Shown in pieces: positions 24,137-32,759 of a stretch of DNA of 39,239 nucleotides (positions are counted from its first letter, which is position 1; every line of letters begins with the position of its first letter). A program made the position numbers and the translations under genes. Origin of the DNA: Phycisphaerales bacterium (GTDB taxonomy: Bacteria; Planctomycetota; Phycisphaerae; Phycisphaerales; UBA1924); NCBI GenBank assembly GCA_022843565.1, contig JALHNK010000014.1, forward strand, positions 1 to 39,239. The letters are read 5' to 3'. The notes below the pieces were generated by a model. That model did not search any database. It saw only the letters and a list, made by a program, of their open reading frames with translations, and was not told the origin of the DNA.

Positions 24137-24728
24137 CCCCCAGCGTCACGATATCCGGCAGGTTGCGATAGATGCCGTCGAAGTCCAGCCCGTAGCCGAC
24201 GACGAACTCGTCATCGATCACAAAGCCGCTGTACTCCACGCGAACATCCTCCGCCCGCCCCATCGGCTTCTGCTTGTTCAGCAGCACCGCGATCCGCACG
24301 CTGCGCGGCTGCTGCGCGTCGACCAGCCGCCTGAGCAGCCCGAGCGTCTTACCCGAGTCCAGAATGTCATCGACGATCAGCACTCGCGCCCCCTTGAGAT
24401 CCATCGGCACGCCGCTCTGCACGGTCACGCCCTGGCTCGTCGTGCTCTTGCCCGGATAGCTGCTGAGCGTCACAGGCTTGATGCTCATCGCCACCGGCAT
24501 CGCGCGGATCAGGTCCGCGACGAACACCAACGCGCCGGTGAGCACCGGGATCAGGACGATCGGCCCCGACGCCGCGCCGATCTCATCGCCCGTCGCGCCC
24601 GCGACTTTCGCCGCCGCCGCGACGCGTTTGGCCTCGGCATCCAGATCCGCCGCGATCTGCTGGCCCATCTCGTTGACGCGTTTGGCGATCTGCTCCCTGG
24701 AGAGCAGGACTCTCTGGATGTTCATCAT
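24132..24728 (-). CDS. hpt: Hypoxanthine phosphoribosyltransferase
   Basis: A 198-residue purine-salvage enzyme converting hypoxanthine or guanine plus PRPP to IMP or GMP. The PRPP-binding motif VLIVDDILDSGKTL is intact. Also present are PVLTGALVFVADLIRAM, the flexible-loop SSYPGKSTTSQG segment and the C-terminal FVIDDEFVVGYGLDFDGIYRNLPDI, which is diagnostic for bacterial Hpt. An insert of about 15 residues (AAAAKVAGATGDEIGAASG) lengthens the N-terminal part. A promoter TTGCGG-N17-TATCTT ends 6 nt before the ATG, which suggests a leaderless mRNA. Confidence 0.95.
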   Translation of the reverse strand: MMNIQRVLLSREQIAKRVNEMGQQIAADLDAEAKRVAAAAKVAGATGDEIGAASGPIVLIPVLTGALVFVADLIRAMPVAMSIKPVTLSSYPGKSTTSQGVTVQSGVPMDLKGARVLIVDDILDSGKTLGLLRRLVDAQQPRSVRIAVLLNKQKPMGRAEDVRVEYSGFVIDDEFVVGYGLDFDGIYRNLPDIVTLGG

Positions 24729-24734
24729 CCCGTG

Positions 24735-24763
24735 AAGATATCCGAATGGTCGCAGGGCCGCAA
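24735..24763 (-). promoter_or_regulatory. hpt promoter, leaderless type
   Basis: Minus strand TTGCGG (24763-24758), a 17-bp spacer, and TATCTT (24740-24735), which stands 6 nt before the hpt ATG. This is one of the best promoter matches in the leaderless set. Confidence 0.6.
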
Positions 24764-24784
24764 CGGTGCGAAGGCCTCTTCTCG

Positions 24785-25285
24785 CTACTTGTTCAGCACG
24801 TGGTCAACATTCCGACCCGCGAACATGGACGCGTAAGCCTCGTCTGCAAACTCGAAATCGATCCGCGAACCGCCCATGATCGTGGCGTTCAGCGGCGGCG
24901 GGTGAAACACGTGCCAGATCGACAACGGCATGAAACACACGAACGTCATGGCCGACGCCAGCCACGGCCGCCACGTCGCCGACACGCCCGTCCACCGAAG
25001 CACGACCAGCGCCGTGAAAAGGGCAACGAACAACAGCACCCACGAAAGAACACTCCCGATGAGCCGAGCCCGCCCCATCTTCGCGGCGCACGCGGGGCAC
25101 GCCGGCGCAACCACTGGGTCACGACGCACAAGCCAGGACGAGCCGGGCAGCATCGCCAGCCATCCGGATCGCGCCGGCGTGAAGGCATAGAACGCAGAAG
25201 GATCCGCCGCTCGACACTTGACGCAAAACGGCGGCCAGCTCGGACGTACCTCTGCCGGCAGCGATACATCATTTGACATTGGCAT
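24785..25285 (-). CDS. Hypothetical membrane protein with paired-cysteine motif
   Basis: A 166-residue protein of unknown function. A CVKC pair near 21 and a CPAC pair near 63 suggest a zinc-binding N-terminal domain. Two membrane helices follow (LIGSVLSWVLLFVALFTALV and WLASAMTFVCFMPLSIWHVF) and then a C-terminal beta-like segment (GSRIDFEFADEAYASMF). GAGGTG lies 8 nt before the ATG. It is between hpt and ppa with no clear operon tie. Confidence 0.68.
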   Translation of the reverse strand: MPMSNDVSLPAEVRPSWPPFCVKCRAADPSAFYAFTPARSGWLAMLPGSSWLVRRDPVVAPACPACAAKMGRARLIGSVLSWVLLFVALFTALVVLRWTGVSATWRPWLASAMTFVCFMPLSIWHVFHPPPLNATIMGGSRIDFEFADEAYASMFAGRNVDHVLNK

Positions 25286-25341
25286 GGTGCCAACACCTCA
25301 ACACGAAGTTGAGGGTCGCGGCGAGCCGTCGCCGAAATCCC

Positions 25342-25908
25342 TCAGCTCACAAGCCCCTTGATCTTCCCCGTCTGGCGCGCCTTGTAATACCGCGCCAGCG
25401 AGTCCTCGATGATCGCGTGCGCCGCCTCGGCCGGCAGGATCTCATCGACCTGCACTTCCTTGCCCTCCAGCGCCTTGTAGTCGTTGAAGAACCGGCGCAG
25501 CAGCTTGAAGATGTGCGTCGGGAAGTTGCTGGCGCCCTTGAACTCGTTGTAGATCGGGTCTTCCTTGAGCACCGCGATGATCTTGTGGTCCGGATCGCCG
25601 TGATCGACCATGCTCATCAGGCCCACCGCCCGCGCGTTGCAGAGCGTCATCGGCGGGATGTCCTCGGTGCAGTACACCAGCACGTCCAGCGGGTCATCGT
25701 CTTCCGCGAGCGTCTGGGGGATGAAGCCGTAGTTGGCCGGGTAGTACACCGCCGAGCTCAGCACGCGATCGAGCTTGAGCAGCCCGGAGCCCTTGTCCAG
25801 CTCGAACTTCAGGTTGCTGCCGCGCGGGATCTCGATGAGCGCTTTGAACTCGCGCGGGAGCTCGCCGTTCTCGGTCGCGGGGGTCACGTCGTGCCACGGG
25901 TGGATCAT
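25342..25908 (-). CDS. ppa: Inorganic pyrophosphatase (family I)
   Basis: A 188-residue soluble enzyme that hydrolyses pyrophosphate and so drives biosynthetic reactions. Family I landmarks are all present: IEIPRGSNLKFELDK, SAVYYPANYGFIPQT, the metal-binding EDDDPLDVLV, then MVDHGDPDHKIIAV and the ending FFNDYKALEGKEV. The start at 25908 (MIHPWHDV) is typical of the family; the longer frame reaches back into non-coding sequence. TATCAT stands 5 nt before the ATG, so the mRNA is probably leaderless. Confidence 0.96.
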   Translation of the reverse strand: MIHPWHDVTPATENGELPREFKALIEIPRGSNLKFELDKGSGLLKLDRVLSSAVYYPANYGFIPQTLAEDDDPLDVLVYCTEDIPPMTLCNARAVGLMSMVDHGDPDHKIIAVLKEDPIYNEFKGASNFPTHIFKLLRRFFNDYKALEGKEVQVDEILPAEAAHAIIEDSLARYYKARQTGKIKGLVS

Positions 25909-25913
25909 GCCGC

Positions 25914-25919
25914 ATGATA
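25914..25919 (-). promoter_or_regulatory. Putative -10 box of ppa, leaderless type
   Basis: TATCAT on the minus strand, 5 nt before the ATG. A weak TTCGCG at 25942-25937 is 17 bp upstream. Confidence 0.45.
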
Positions 25920-26044
25920 GCCGCGGAGGGTGGGATCGCGAACGCGAGCACGACCGGACTCGGCCGCCCGCCACCGGGCAGAACCCCGGCCACGACGAGG
26001 ACCGGCAGCCGAACATCCGTGCCATCGGCCCAACACGGAGCGCA

Positions 26045-26075
26045 GAAAAAAGCCCGCGTTCAACAACGCGGGCTT
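26045..26075 (-). terminator. Intrinsic terminator for the minus-strand pseudopilin
   Basis: An 11-bp perfect stem (AAGCCCGCGTT/AACGCGGGCTT, 4-nt loop) followed on the minus strand by a run of T residues. It points away from the pseudopilin gene at 26405, with about 330 nt between. Confidence 0.85.
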
Positions 26076-26404
26076 CGGAGAGCCGCAACACAAGCTCACC
26101 ATCTTCATCTCGTCATTCGTTGCCGAGGGGCTTTCGGTTCCCATTCGGCGCGAGAGTTCTTCTCTCCATTGAATGTCCGCGCTCGGCTGGAGGATTGCAC
26201 CACGCCTCCACCCCCGCCGGGCCTCGAGAATCTCCACGCCCGGCACACAACTGACAGCCCCCGGCGCATCGATCGACGAACCGAGCGTCTCATGTCCAGA
26301 GATACCTGTTCAGGTGTGCGAGCGCGGAACGCGGCCACGAACGCAGCACGCTGGCCGGCCACTGAGCGTGCCCCCGAAGGGTTCCTCTCACCTGACGATC
26401 AGCG
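26076..26404. other. 3' region of the minus-strand pseudopilin
   Basis: No credible gene in this stretch. It is likely the 3' untranslated part of the pseudopilin transcript that ends at the terminator at 26045-26075. Confidence 0.45.
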
Positions 26405-27166
26405 TCACGGCGTCGGCTGACGCCAGAAGTTCACCGACGCGAACGGCGGCGTCGCCGCCGACGGCGACGACCCCTCGGGCTGCACCGCGCGTTGAAACTC
26501 GACACGACCGTCCAAGTACGCTGTGTTGGCACCGGCGTTGCGCTCGTGGCGCGTGCCGATCCAGTTGATATTGCCGATGCTGAACCAACCCCGGGCGTTC
26601 TCCAGATGACGCGACTCGGCGATCATGATCTTCGATGACACGTCGCCGCTGAACGTGAACGGCCGCCCGAAGAACGAGCGATTGCCCAGCGTCGCGTCCA
26701 AGCGTCGCGGCGGGCTGAGCATCGTGTTCACGCCGAAGTGCGGCATGTGCCCGGCCCACGTCGGATCGTTGTCGTAACCGATCGCCGACGGGCACATCAA
26801 CGCCGCCGGCAGCCCCGCGGTTTCCAGCGACGCCTCGATGTACCCGCGATCAGCCATCAGGTTGACCCACGTCTTCTCGATCGGCACGCCGGGCTGGAAC
26901 GAGGGCGTCACAAAGCCGTACGACGCGTCTTGCACGCGCGGGAAGTGCTCGCGATGGTCCGTCGCGTACATCCTCAGCCCCGACGCATTATCCGCCAAGC
27001 GCACCGCGCACACCGTGCGCCGAGCGAGCTCTCTGGATTGCGAGAGCGCGGGCAGCAGCAGGCCGATGAGCATCGCGATGATCGCGATCACGACCAGCAG
27101 CTCGATGAGCGTGAACGCACGCGCCTTGCTGGCACGGGCAATCGGTCGGCGTGGGATAGAAAACAT
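26405..27166 (-). CDS. Pseudopilin-like protein with prepilin N-terminal cleavage domain
   Basis: A 253-residue protein with a type IV prepilin-like signal: basic leader, then [25 protein letters not shown], here noted as its [14 protein letters not shown] core. It is cleaved before Phe by a prepilin peptidase and methylated (family knowledge). The globular part ends in [19 protein letters not shown], resembling the planctomycete H-X9-DG domain with the His position changed to Arg. GGAGGT precedes ATG 27166. A possible extended -10 TGGTATTGT lies near 27210. Such proteins are very numerous in planctomycetes and their role, perhaps in secretion or surface display, is unclear. Confidence 0.88.
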   Translation of the reverse strand: MFSIPRRPIARASKARAFTLIELLVVIAIIAMLIGLLLPALSQSRELARRTVCAVRLADNASGLRMYATDHREHFPRVQDASYGFVTPSFQPGVPIEKTWVNLMADRGYIEASLETAGLPAALMCPSAIGYDNDPTWAGHMPHFGVNTMLSPPRRLDATLGNRSFFGRPFTFSGDVSSKIMIAESRHLENARGWFSIGNINWIGTRHERNAGANTAYLDGRVEFQRAVQPEGSSPSAATPPFASVNFWRQPTP

Positions 27167-27564
27167 GACACCTCCGTCGCCGCGCGGCCGCGCGGACTGG
27201 CCCTACACAATACCACACACCTGCCACAAAGCAGACAATCTTGACGCTCAGATTCTCGATTTTTTTACAAACCGTGCGAATCACCGGCCATGTGCAATCG
27301 CACCCGCCGGAGGCGGACATTCCGACGTAGAGGAGGACTCGGAGACCACGCCCAACGCTCCTCCGCTCGTGCACGCGGGCGGAGCCTTCCGTTGTCGCAG
27401 GAGCTTTCATTCAAGGCCGACGCGCTGGCGAGCCCGATATCCCTTCGGGGATACCGCCAGCCGGGGCACGCTCAGCCCCCGACCTGTCGATCGCTCCTGA
27501 TTCCGTCAGACCGCTTCCGAGGCACGGAGTGCGATTCCCGCTCGACGCCCCCAGCCAAACCCTC
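27167..27564. other. Divergent region between pseudopilin and sigma factor
   Basis: No gene recognised. It contains a TATCCC-TTCG-GGGATA tetraloop hairpin at 27438-27453 and the paired words GTGCGA/TCGCAC near 27275-27304. Promoters for both flanking genes must lie here. Confidence 0.45.
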
Positions 27565-28125
27565 ATGGGACCACCGTCGCAGAAACCGTTTGATTTCTCC
27601 GAGGAGTTCACGCTCCATCACCGGGCTCTTTGGCTTGTCGGGCTCAGCGTCGTCGCCAACACCGCCGACGCTGACGATGTGATGCAGGAAGCCGCCATCA
27701 TCGGGCTTCGCAAGCAGGCGACATTCCAGCCCGGCACCAGCTTCCGGGCGTGGATGGGAGAGATCGTGCGGAACGTTGCCCTGAATCGCCGGCGTCAGTC
27801 TCGACGCGAGCTCACTCGCTTCGGCCAGCGCTCCGATGTCCACAATCTCGATCTCGCACGCGCCGAACCGTCGCCGCACCCGGTCTCATCCGACGGGAGG
27901 CTCCTGCCCACGCAAGAAGCCCTCGACGATCGCATGTGCGAGGCCCTCATGCGCCTTGACCCGGTCTCGCGCGCCTGCCTCCTGCTCCGCACCGTTGACG
28001 GCCTCGGCTACGACCAGATCAGCGAACTCATGAACATCCCCAAGGGCACCGCCATGAGCAACGTCTTCCGTGCCCGCCACAGCCTCGCACAACTCCTCAC
28101 CGCGAAAGACTCCCCAACCGCGTAA
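27565..28125 (+). CDS. ECF-type RNA polymerase sigma factor
   Basis: A 186-residue sigma-70 family protein with region 2 (DDVMQEAAIIGLRKQATF, then FRAWMGEIVRNVALNRRR) and region 4 (LMRLDPVSRACLLLRTVDGL, ISELMNIPKGTAMSNVFRAR), and no region 3. It resembles the planctomycete ECF groups. The start is uncertain: ATG 27565 was chosen, while a GTG at 27529 would add 12 residues. The next gene begins 3 nt after the stop and encodes a membrane protein of anti-sigma layout, so the pair most likely form a signalling switch. Confidence 0.88.
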   Translation: MGPPSQKPFDFSEEFTLHHRALWLVGLSVVANTADADDVMQEAAIIGLRKQATFQPGTSFRAWMGEIVRNVALNRRRQSRRELTRFGQRSDVHNLDLARAEPSPHPVSSDGRLLPTQEALDDRMCEALMRLDPVSRACLLLRTVDGLGYDQISELMNIPKGTAMSNVFRARHSLAQLLTAKDSPTA

Positions 28126-28128
28126 CCC

Positions 28129-28908
28129 ATGGCCAAGCTCCCGGACATGCCAGACGCCGACATGGTGCTGATCGACCAGCACCTGTCCCGCGCCCTCACC
28201 GAGCAGGAGGCCGGCGCGGTCTCGCGTCGGCTCGCGCAGGATCCGGTTTTCGCGTCAAAGCTCGCCGAGCAGAAAGCCGTCGTGGACTCGCTCCGTCGCG
28301 CCGTCCCCTTGCCGCCCGCTGATCTGGCCAAGACGCAACTGGCCGCGGCGCTCGCGGCCGTCGCGTCCTCGAACGTTCGCGTCCACGAAGCCCACGACGC
28401 CGGTCGCCCGCGCCGGCTCCACCGTCGGGCCCCGCTGATCGGCGTGTTGGCGATCCTGCTGCTGCTGGTGGGCGTCGCGACCTGGCAGGGCCTCATTTTC
28501 CCGCGTCCAAGCCCGTCGGACTCCAGCTCGCCGCTGGCCCGCATCATCGATGGCGGCTTCCGTCCCTCGATCGCGATCGCCGACCGCGCTGAACTTGAAC
28601 TCACCCTCGCCCAGAAACTCGGGCGTCGCGTCACGCTCCCGGCCGATGGCTCGATCAGTTACCTCGGCCTGCGCAGCGATGTCGGTGTATCTCCGCTAGG
28701 CGTCGGTCTCCTGGCTCGCGTCGGCGATCAGCCAGTCCTGCTGGTCTTTGATCGCGTCGGTGCTACGGACCCGCTCCTCCCAGAACTGCCGCAACCCTCG
28801 GCCATCGACATCCGGCACACGCGCGACGTTGACGGCATCCGCATCACCGAGTGGTCCCGCACGCGCACGCCGCTGCTCATGGAGAAGGTCGCACTCCCGC
28901 TTCGCTAG
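28129..28908 (+). CDS. Putative transmembrane anti-sigma factor
   Basis: A 259-residue protein. A helical cytoplasmic N-domain (about 1-85; LIDQHLSRALTEQEAGAVSR, FASKLAEQKAVVDSL) is followed by one membrane helix (PLIGVLAILLLLVGVATW) and an extracytoplasmic domain of about 145 residues with beta-like sequence (RRVTLPADGSISYLGLR, GVGLLARVGDQPVLLVFDRV). No zinc HxxxCxxC motif is present. Position 3 nt after the ECF gene and this topology support an anti-sigma role (inference). Signal sensed is unknown. Confidence 0.75.
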   Translation: MAKLPDMPDADMVLIDQHLSRALTEQEAGAVSRRLAQDPVFASKLAEQKAVVDSLRRAVPLPPADLAKTQLAAALAAVASSNVRVHEAHDAGRPRRLHRRAPLIGVLAILLLLVGVATWQGLIFPRPSPSDSSSPLARIIDGGFRPSIAIADRAELELTLAQKLGRRVTLPADGSISYLGLRSDVGVSPLGVGLLARVGDQPVLLVFDRVGATDPLLPELPQPSAIDIRHTRDVDGIRITEWSRTRTPLLMEKVALPLR

Positions 28909-28930
28909 GGCCGCGGCGATTGTCCCGTCA

Positions 28931-28936
28931 TACGCT
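28931..28936 (+). promoter_or_regulatory. Putative -10 box of asd, leaderless type
   Basis: TACGCT stands 8 nt before the asd ATG. No Shine-Dalgarno is present. Confidence 0.35.
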
Positions 28937-28944
28937 CTGGCCCC

Positions 28945-30057
28945 ATGTCCACGAGCACAAACACCGCCCCCACAGCCCCCACCATCGCCATCGTCGGCGT
29001 CACCGGCGCCGTCGGACGCGAGATGATCGACTGTCTCACCTCGCGCGGCTTCCGCTTCGGCCGGATCAAGGCCCTGGCCTCCGCCCGCTCCGCCGGCACC
29101 ACCATCGACACGTCCGCCGGCCGCCTCACGGTCGAAGCGCTCAACACCACTTCGTTCGACGACGTGGATATCGCACTCTTCTCCGCCGGCTCCGGCGTCT
29201 CCAAGCAGTTCGCCCCGCTGGCCGCTCGCAAGGGCGTCTGCGTCATCGACAACTCCTCCGCCTTCCGCATGGACGAGGCCATCCCGCTGATCGTCCCCGA
29301 GGTCAACGCCACCGAGCTGCCCGCGCGCCAGCCGGGCCAGCGCCTCGGGTGCATCATCGCGAACCCCAACTGCTCGGCCATCATTATGGTCGTGGCCCTC
29401 ACGCCGCTGCATCGCGCCTTCGGCATCGAGCGCATTGTCGTGAGCACGTACCAGGCCGCCAGCGGCGCCGGCGCCGCCGCGATGCAGGACTTGCAGGATC
29501 AGACCGCGAGCGTGCTAGCGGGCAAGCCCGCCTCGCCGAAGGTCTTCCACGAGCCGTACGCATTCAACCTGTTCAGCCACAACGCCAGCATCGAGGCCGA
29601 CACCGGCCTCAACGGCGAAGAGGCCAAGATGATCGCCGAGTCCCGCAAGATCTGGCGCGATAGCTCCGTCCGCATCTCGCCGACCTGCGTGCGCGTGCCC
29701 GTCCTTCGCGCGCACGCGGAGTCCATCAACGTCACGCTCGCAACGCCGACGACGCTCTCGCAGGTTCGCGAGGAGCTCGCCAGCGCGCCGGGCGTCACGC
29801 TTGTCGACGATCGCGCGAACAACCTGTTTCCCACGCCGCAGAAGGCCAGCGGCCAGGGCAACGTGCTGGTCGGTCGCCTGCGCGAAGATCCGAGCCAGAC
29901 GCCCGCTCGCTTCGTGCCCGGTGCGCCGACCATCGGGTTTGATCTCTTCGTCGCCGGCGATCAGTTGCTCAAGGGCGCAGCGCTCAACGCGGTGCAGATC
30001 GCCGAGCTGATGTTCCCGGAGTTCGCACGCACGCAGAGCGAAGCCAGCAGTCGCTGA
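28945..30057 (+). CDS. asd: Aspartate-semialdehyde dehydrogenase
   Basis: A 370-residue enzyme that reduces aspartyl phosphate to aspartate semialdehyde, feeding lysine, diaminopimelate, methionine and threonine synthesis. The NADP-binding GVTGAVG is at 18-24. The active-site Cys is C143 in NPNCSAI, STYQAASGAGAA follows, and RVPVLRAHAESINV carries the later substrate residues. The order is that of bacterial Asd. It lies 36 nt after the anti-sigma gene with TACGCT 8 nt before its ATG, so it may have its own promoter. Confidence 0.96.
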   Translation: MSTSTNTAPTAPTIAIVGVTGAVGREMIDCLTSRGFRFGRIKALASARSAGTTIDTSAGRLTVEALNTTSFDDVDIALFSAGSGVSKQFAPLAARKGVCVIDNSSAFRMDEAIPLIVPEVNATELPARQPGQRLGCIIANPNCSAIIMVVALTPLHRAFGIERIVVSTYQAASGAGAAAMQDLQDQTASVLAGKPASPKVFHEPYAFNLFSHNASIEADTGLNGEEAKMIAESRKIWRDSSVRISPTCVRVPVLRAHAESINVTLATPTTLSQVREELASAPGVTLVDDRANNLFPTPQKASGQGNVLVGRLREDPSQTPARFVPGAPTIGFDLFVAGDQLLKGAALNAVQIAELMFPEFARTQSEASSR

Positions 30058-30060
30058 CGC

Positions 30061-31236
30061 TCACGGGCAGCCGTCGAAGTACCTGGCGAAGAAGCAGTTG
30101 TAATCGCCCTCGGTCACGCCGTTGTTCGGCACGCCAGGGTTCCCCGGCAGCGGCGTGCCCTGGTCATCCGCAATGTCGCAATACGCCAGCGCGTCAAAGT
30201 ACCCGCCGAAGAACGCGTTGTAATCACCCTCGGTCACGCCGTTGTTCGGCACGCCGGGGTTCCCCGGCAGCGGCGTGCCCTGATCGTCAGCGATGTCCGC
30301 GGGGCAGAAGATCACCGTCAACTCCAATCGCGGCGACACACTGAACGCGTTGAATCGCGTGCCATAGACCGGGTACACCACAGGACCTGAGCCGAAGTCG
30401 CTGGCGGTGTGCAGCGAGCTGACGATCAGGTTCAACCGCCCCATCGCCAGCCCGCGTGCGATGTACTCGCGCACGCCCGAAGAGGCCAGCGACACATCGA
30501 ACCGCACGTCGCTCTGCGTCGGCACGATGGCCCCCGGCGCGACCGCAACGCCCCCGGGCGCGAACAGTTGGCCGACGCTCAACGACTCGGGATCAAACCG
30601 CACTGCCCCGGTCACGTTGTTGCTCACATCGCGCGCAGCGCCACCGGCGCCGCCGAAATCAACAGGGAACACCGCACGATTGCCGCGTGCAAAGCCCACC
30701 GGGTCCAGCGTCGCGAACGGCGAGCTCTGCGTGTAATTCAGCGCGTTCCAGGGTTCGTTGGTCTGCGGATGAAGGCCGCGATAGTCACACGCAAACAGTT
30801 CGATCGGCCGGCCCGGGTCCGCGTCGGCGGTGCTCGCAGGGTCCGCCAGCGGCAGCACGCTCGTCGCGCTGTCGGGCGTCGCGTCATACACCCATCCCGG
30901 CGTCCCCTCTTCGACCAGTACCCGCACCGTCAGCGTCACCGCTGCGACGTTGTACGCCCACGTCGGCCGCCCGCTCGGCACCGTCGCGCTGGTGTCAAAG
31001 CCGATCAGGTACTGCGCATCGCGATCGTCAAAGCCCTCGATCGTGCTGCCGATGGTGGTAAACGTTGAGGCAGTCGGGCGCGGCCCGGTGGGCCCGAACG
31101 GGTACATCCAGCGATCGACCGGTGGATTCGTCACGACGCCGCTGTACACCGTGCCGGCGTTCGCGGTTCCAGACGCGAGCAGAGCGCTGACGATCAACAC
31201 GGCGAACCCGAAGATCCGAACGTTGTTCTGTGGCAT
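30061..31236 (-). CDS. Secreted protein with two degenerate dockerin-like C-terminal repeats
   Basis: A 391-residue exported protein. The start at 31236 gives a signal peptide (VRIFGFAVLIVSALLASGTANA) and has AGGA 8 nt upstream; longer starts lack this. The body is beta-rich with no recognised domain. The last 80 residues are two tandem 40-residue units of the form DIADDQGTPLPGNPGVPNNG, then VTEGDYNxFFxxYFD. The DNA repeats are 30073-30180 and 30193-30300, period exactly 120 bp. The acidic DxxDDxG and GDYNxFF parts resemble the loop and helix of dockerin EF-hands and are common at the ends of Phycisphaerae exported proteins. Confidence 0.78.
   Translation of the reverse strand: MPQNNVRIFGFAVLIVSALLASGTANAGTVYSGVVTNPPVDRWMYPFGPTGPRPTASTFTTIGSTIEGFDDRDAQYLIGFDTSATVPSGRPTWAYNVAAVTLTVRVLVEEGTPGWVYDATPDSATSVLPLADPASTADADPGRPIELFACDYRGLHPQTNEPWNALNYTQSSPFATLDPVGFARGNRAVFPVDFGGAGGAARDVSNNVTGAVRFDPESLSVGQLFAPGGVAVAPGAIVPTQSDVRFDVSLASSGVREYIARGLAMGRLNLIVSSLHTASDFGSGPVVYPVYGTRFNAFSVSPRLELTVIFCPADIADDQGTPLPGNPGVPNNGVTEGDYNAFFGGYFDALAYCDIADDQGTPLPGNPGVPNNGVTEGDYNCFFARYFDGCP
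30073..30300 (-). repeat. 120-bp tandem repeat in the dockerin-like gene
   Basis: Two copies (30073-30180 and 30193-30300) are near identical and separated by exactly 120 bp, encoding the GVTEGDYN units. Confidence 0.9.
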
Positions 31237-31648
31237 GGCGATTTTCCTGGTCATCTGCCGCGTGCTGTGTGCCTGCATGTTCGTTGCCCGACGCCCCACG
31301 GTTCTCTGGACAAGAGTATGGCCAAGTGTACGGTAAAGGTTCTAGAATATCGCCCCGCCGGATAAATTCCCGTTTAACACGAACCCGCTCGACACCAGCA
31401 ACCGAACAATGTACTCTCCGAATCGATGAAACAGAACGCGGAGTCCAACGTTCATCCCCGATAGATCTTTCACAGCCAGCCACTCGCCGGCCCGATTCCC
31501 CGCTCCCGCCACCTTGATCCAGCGCCCCTCGCCCTAATCCCGCCACTTCACCCCCGGCCCCGCCCCCCCGCCCCCTCCCGCCTCCCCGTCTTATTTGCCA
31601 TTTGCAAATTTGCCAATTTGCCATTTTCCCACCTTCCCCCTCGCGAAC
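31237..31648. other. Divergent spacer with TTTGCCA-type repeat
   Basis: No gene recognised. A pyrimidine-rich stretch (31500-31590) is followed by short 7-8-base units (ATTTGCC, ATTTGCA, AATTTGCC, AATTTGCC, ATTTTCCC) at 31593-31630, just before the first tandem pseudopilin. Confidence 0.6.
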
Positions 31649-32557
31649 ATGAAGACCCAGCCCACTGAAACGCGCTGCCCCTTCCTGAAGCTGATGCGGA
31701 TGGGCGGCTTCACGCTCATTGAACTGCTGGTGGTCGTCGCGATCATCACGGTGCTCGTGGGCATCCTGGTGCCCTCGCTGAGCGCCGCGCGCCAGATGGC
31801 GAAGCAGACGCGCGAGCTCTCCGGCGGGCACCAGCTCTCTGTCGCGTACGACGTGTACGCCAACGACAACAAGGGCGAGTTGCTTCCCGGCTATGCGCCG
31901 GCCTCGATGGTCTCGGGCGGGCCAAACTCACTGCGTGCCGTGGACGACAAGGGTGCGAACGTCTCAGGCGTGATCGCGCGGCGTTACCCCTGGCGCATCG
32001 CGTCGTACCTCGATTACAACATGTCCGGCCTGTATGACGACTATCGCGTGCTGGAGAGCTACCGCCAGCGGGCGGATTTCCAGTATGTCGCCAGCCTTTC
32101 GCCATCGCTGGGGCTCAATACCGACTTCGTTGGCGGCAAGAGTGATCCGGGCTATGGATTCAACGCAACGGCGATCCGCACCTGGGGCAAGTGGTACGTC
32201 ACACGCAACCACGAAGTCCGCACGCCGTCGTCACTCATCGTCTTCGCCTCCGCACGCGGGCGCGATCCGTTCAACGCCACCAGCGGCGTGCAGCCGGGCT
32301 TCTACCTCGTTGATGCGCCGCGCTTCGACACCGCCCGCTGGGCCGACGGCCCGTTTGATCGCTCGACGCCGCCGGAGACCTACGGCTATCTCGACCCACG
32401 CTGGAACGGCGGCGGCAGCAGCGGCACGTGCGTGGTCTCGTTCTTCGACGGCCACGGCTCAACGCTCTCGCTCGATGCCCTTCGCGACATGCGACTCTGG
32501 TCGAACCAAGCAACATCACCCGATTGGGGTGTGACAGCGAAGCCAGCCAGCCCATGA
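31649..32557 (+). CDS. Pseudopilin-like protein 1 of the tandem set
   Basis: A 302-residue protein with a prepilin-type signal: a 20-residue basic leader (PFLKLMRMGG) then [20 protein letters not shown]. Its globular domain shares landmarks with the next two paralogues: GLNTDFVGG, then TPSSLIVFASARG, then SFFDGHGSTL and the end DMRLWSNQATSPDWG. It lacks the shared promoter/leader block of the other two and has no small partner gene. No Shine-Dalgarno is visible before ATG 31649. Function unknown; processing by a prepilin peptidase is expected. Confidence 0.82.
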   Translation: MKTQPTETRCPFLKLMRMGGFTLIELLVVVAIITVLVGILVPSLSAARQMAKQTRELSGGHQLSVAYDVYANDNKGELLPGYAPASMVSGGPNSLRAVDDKGANVSGVIARRYPWRIASYLDYNMSGLYDDYRVLESYRQRADFQYVASLSPSLGLNTDFVGGKSDPGYGFNATAIRTWGKWYVTRNHEVRTPSSLIVFASARGRDPFNATSGVQPGFYLVDAPRFDTARWADGPFDRSTPPETYGYLDPRWNGGGSSGTCVVSFFDGHGSTLSLDALRDMRLWSNQATSPDWGVTAKPASP

Positions 32558-32646
32558 TCAGGGGAAAAACGCTGCAGAATGTCCGGCATCGGGAAAGTTC
32601 CGGTGCGTTTTCTCAGTGGATTGATGCACATTCGACCGATTTCTGG

Positions 32647-32652
32647 TAGAGT
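32647..32652 (+). promoter_or_regulatory. Extended -10 promoter of pseudopilin 2
   Basis: TGGTAGAGT (TGn plus TAGAGT) with no good -35. The aligned site of copy 2 is TGGTACACT (34513-34521). Confidence 0.55.
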
Positions 32653-32659
32653 GTAAGGG

Positions 32660-32759
32660 ACTCGCCCGCGATTCTCGTGATGGCGAAGAGATGGCGGATG
32701 TCGCCCGTTCTGGGCGAAGCCAGCCAACGCAAGTCCGATTCCTGCAGGGAGTTTGAAGA
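32660..32759 (+). ncRNA. Candidate structured 5' leader of pseudopilin 2
   Basis: The leader can fold into P1 (TCGCC/GGCGA enclosing CGCGA-TTC-TCGTG, 32662-32686), P2 (GGCGG-ATG-TCGCC, 32693-32705) and P3 (CGCCC-GTTCT-GGGCG, 32702-32716). P2 and P3 share bases 32702-32705, so they exclude each other. Against copy 2, a P1 change from G-U to G-C keeps pairing, and the P2 loop varies while its stem does not. GGGAG before the ATG is the ribosome site. Not recognised as a known riboswitch. Confidence 0.45.

Noticed and set aside
26105-26362. Possible minus-strand small ORF between ppa and the pseudopilin
   Set aside because: It lies within what looks like the 3' untranslated region ending at the 26045-26075 terminator, and its composition is not protein-like.
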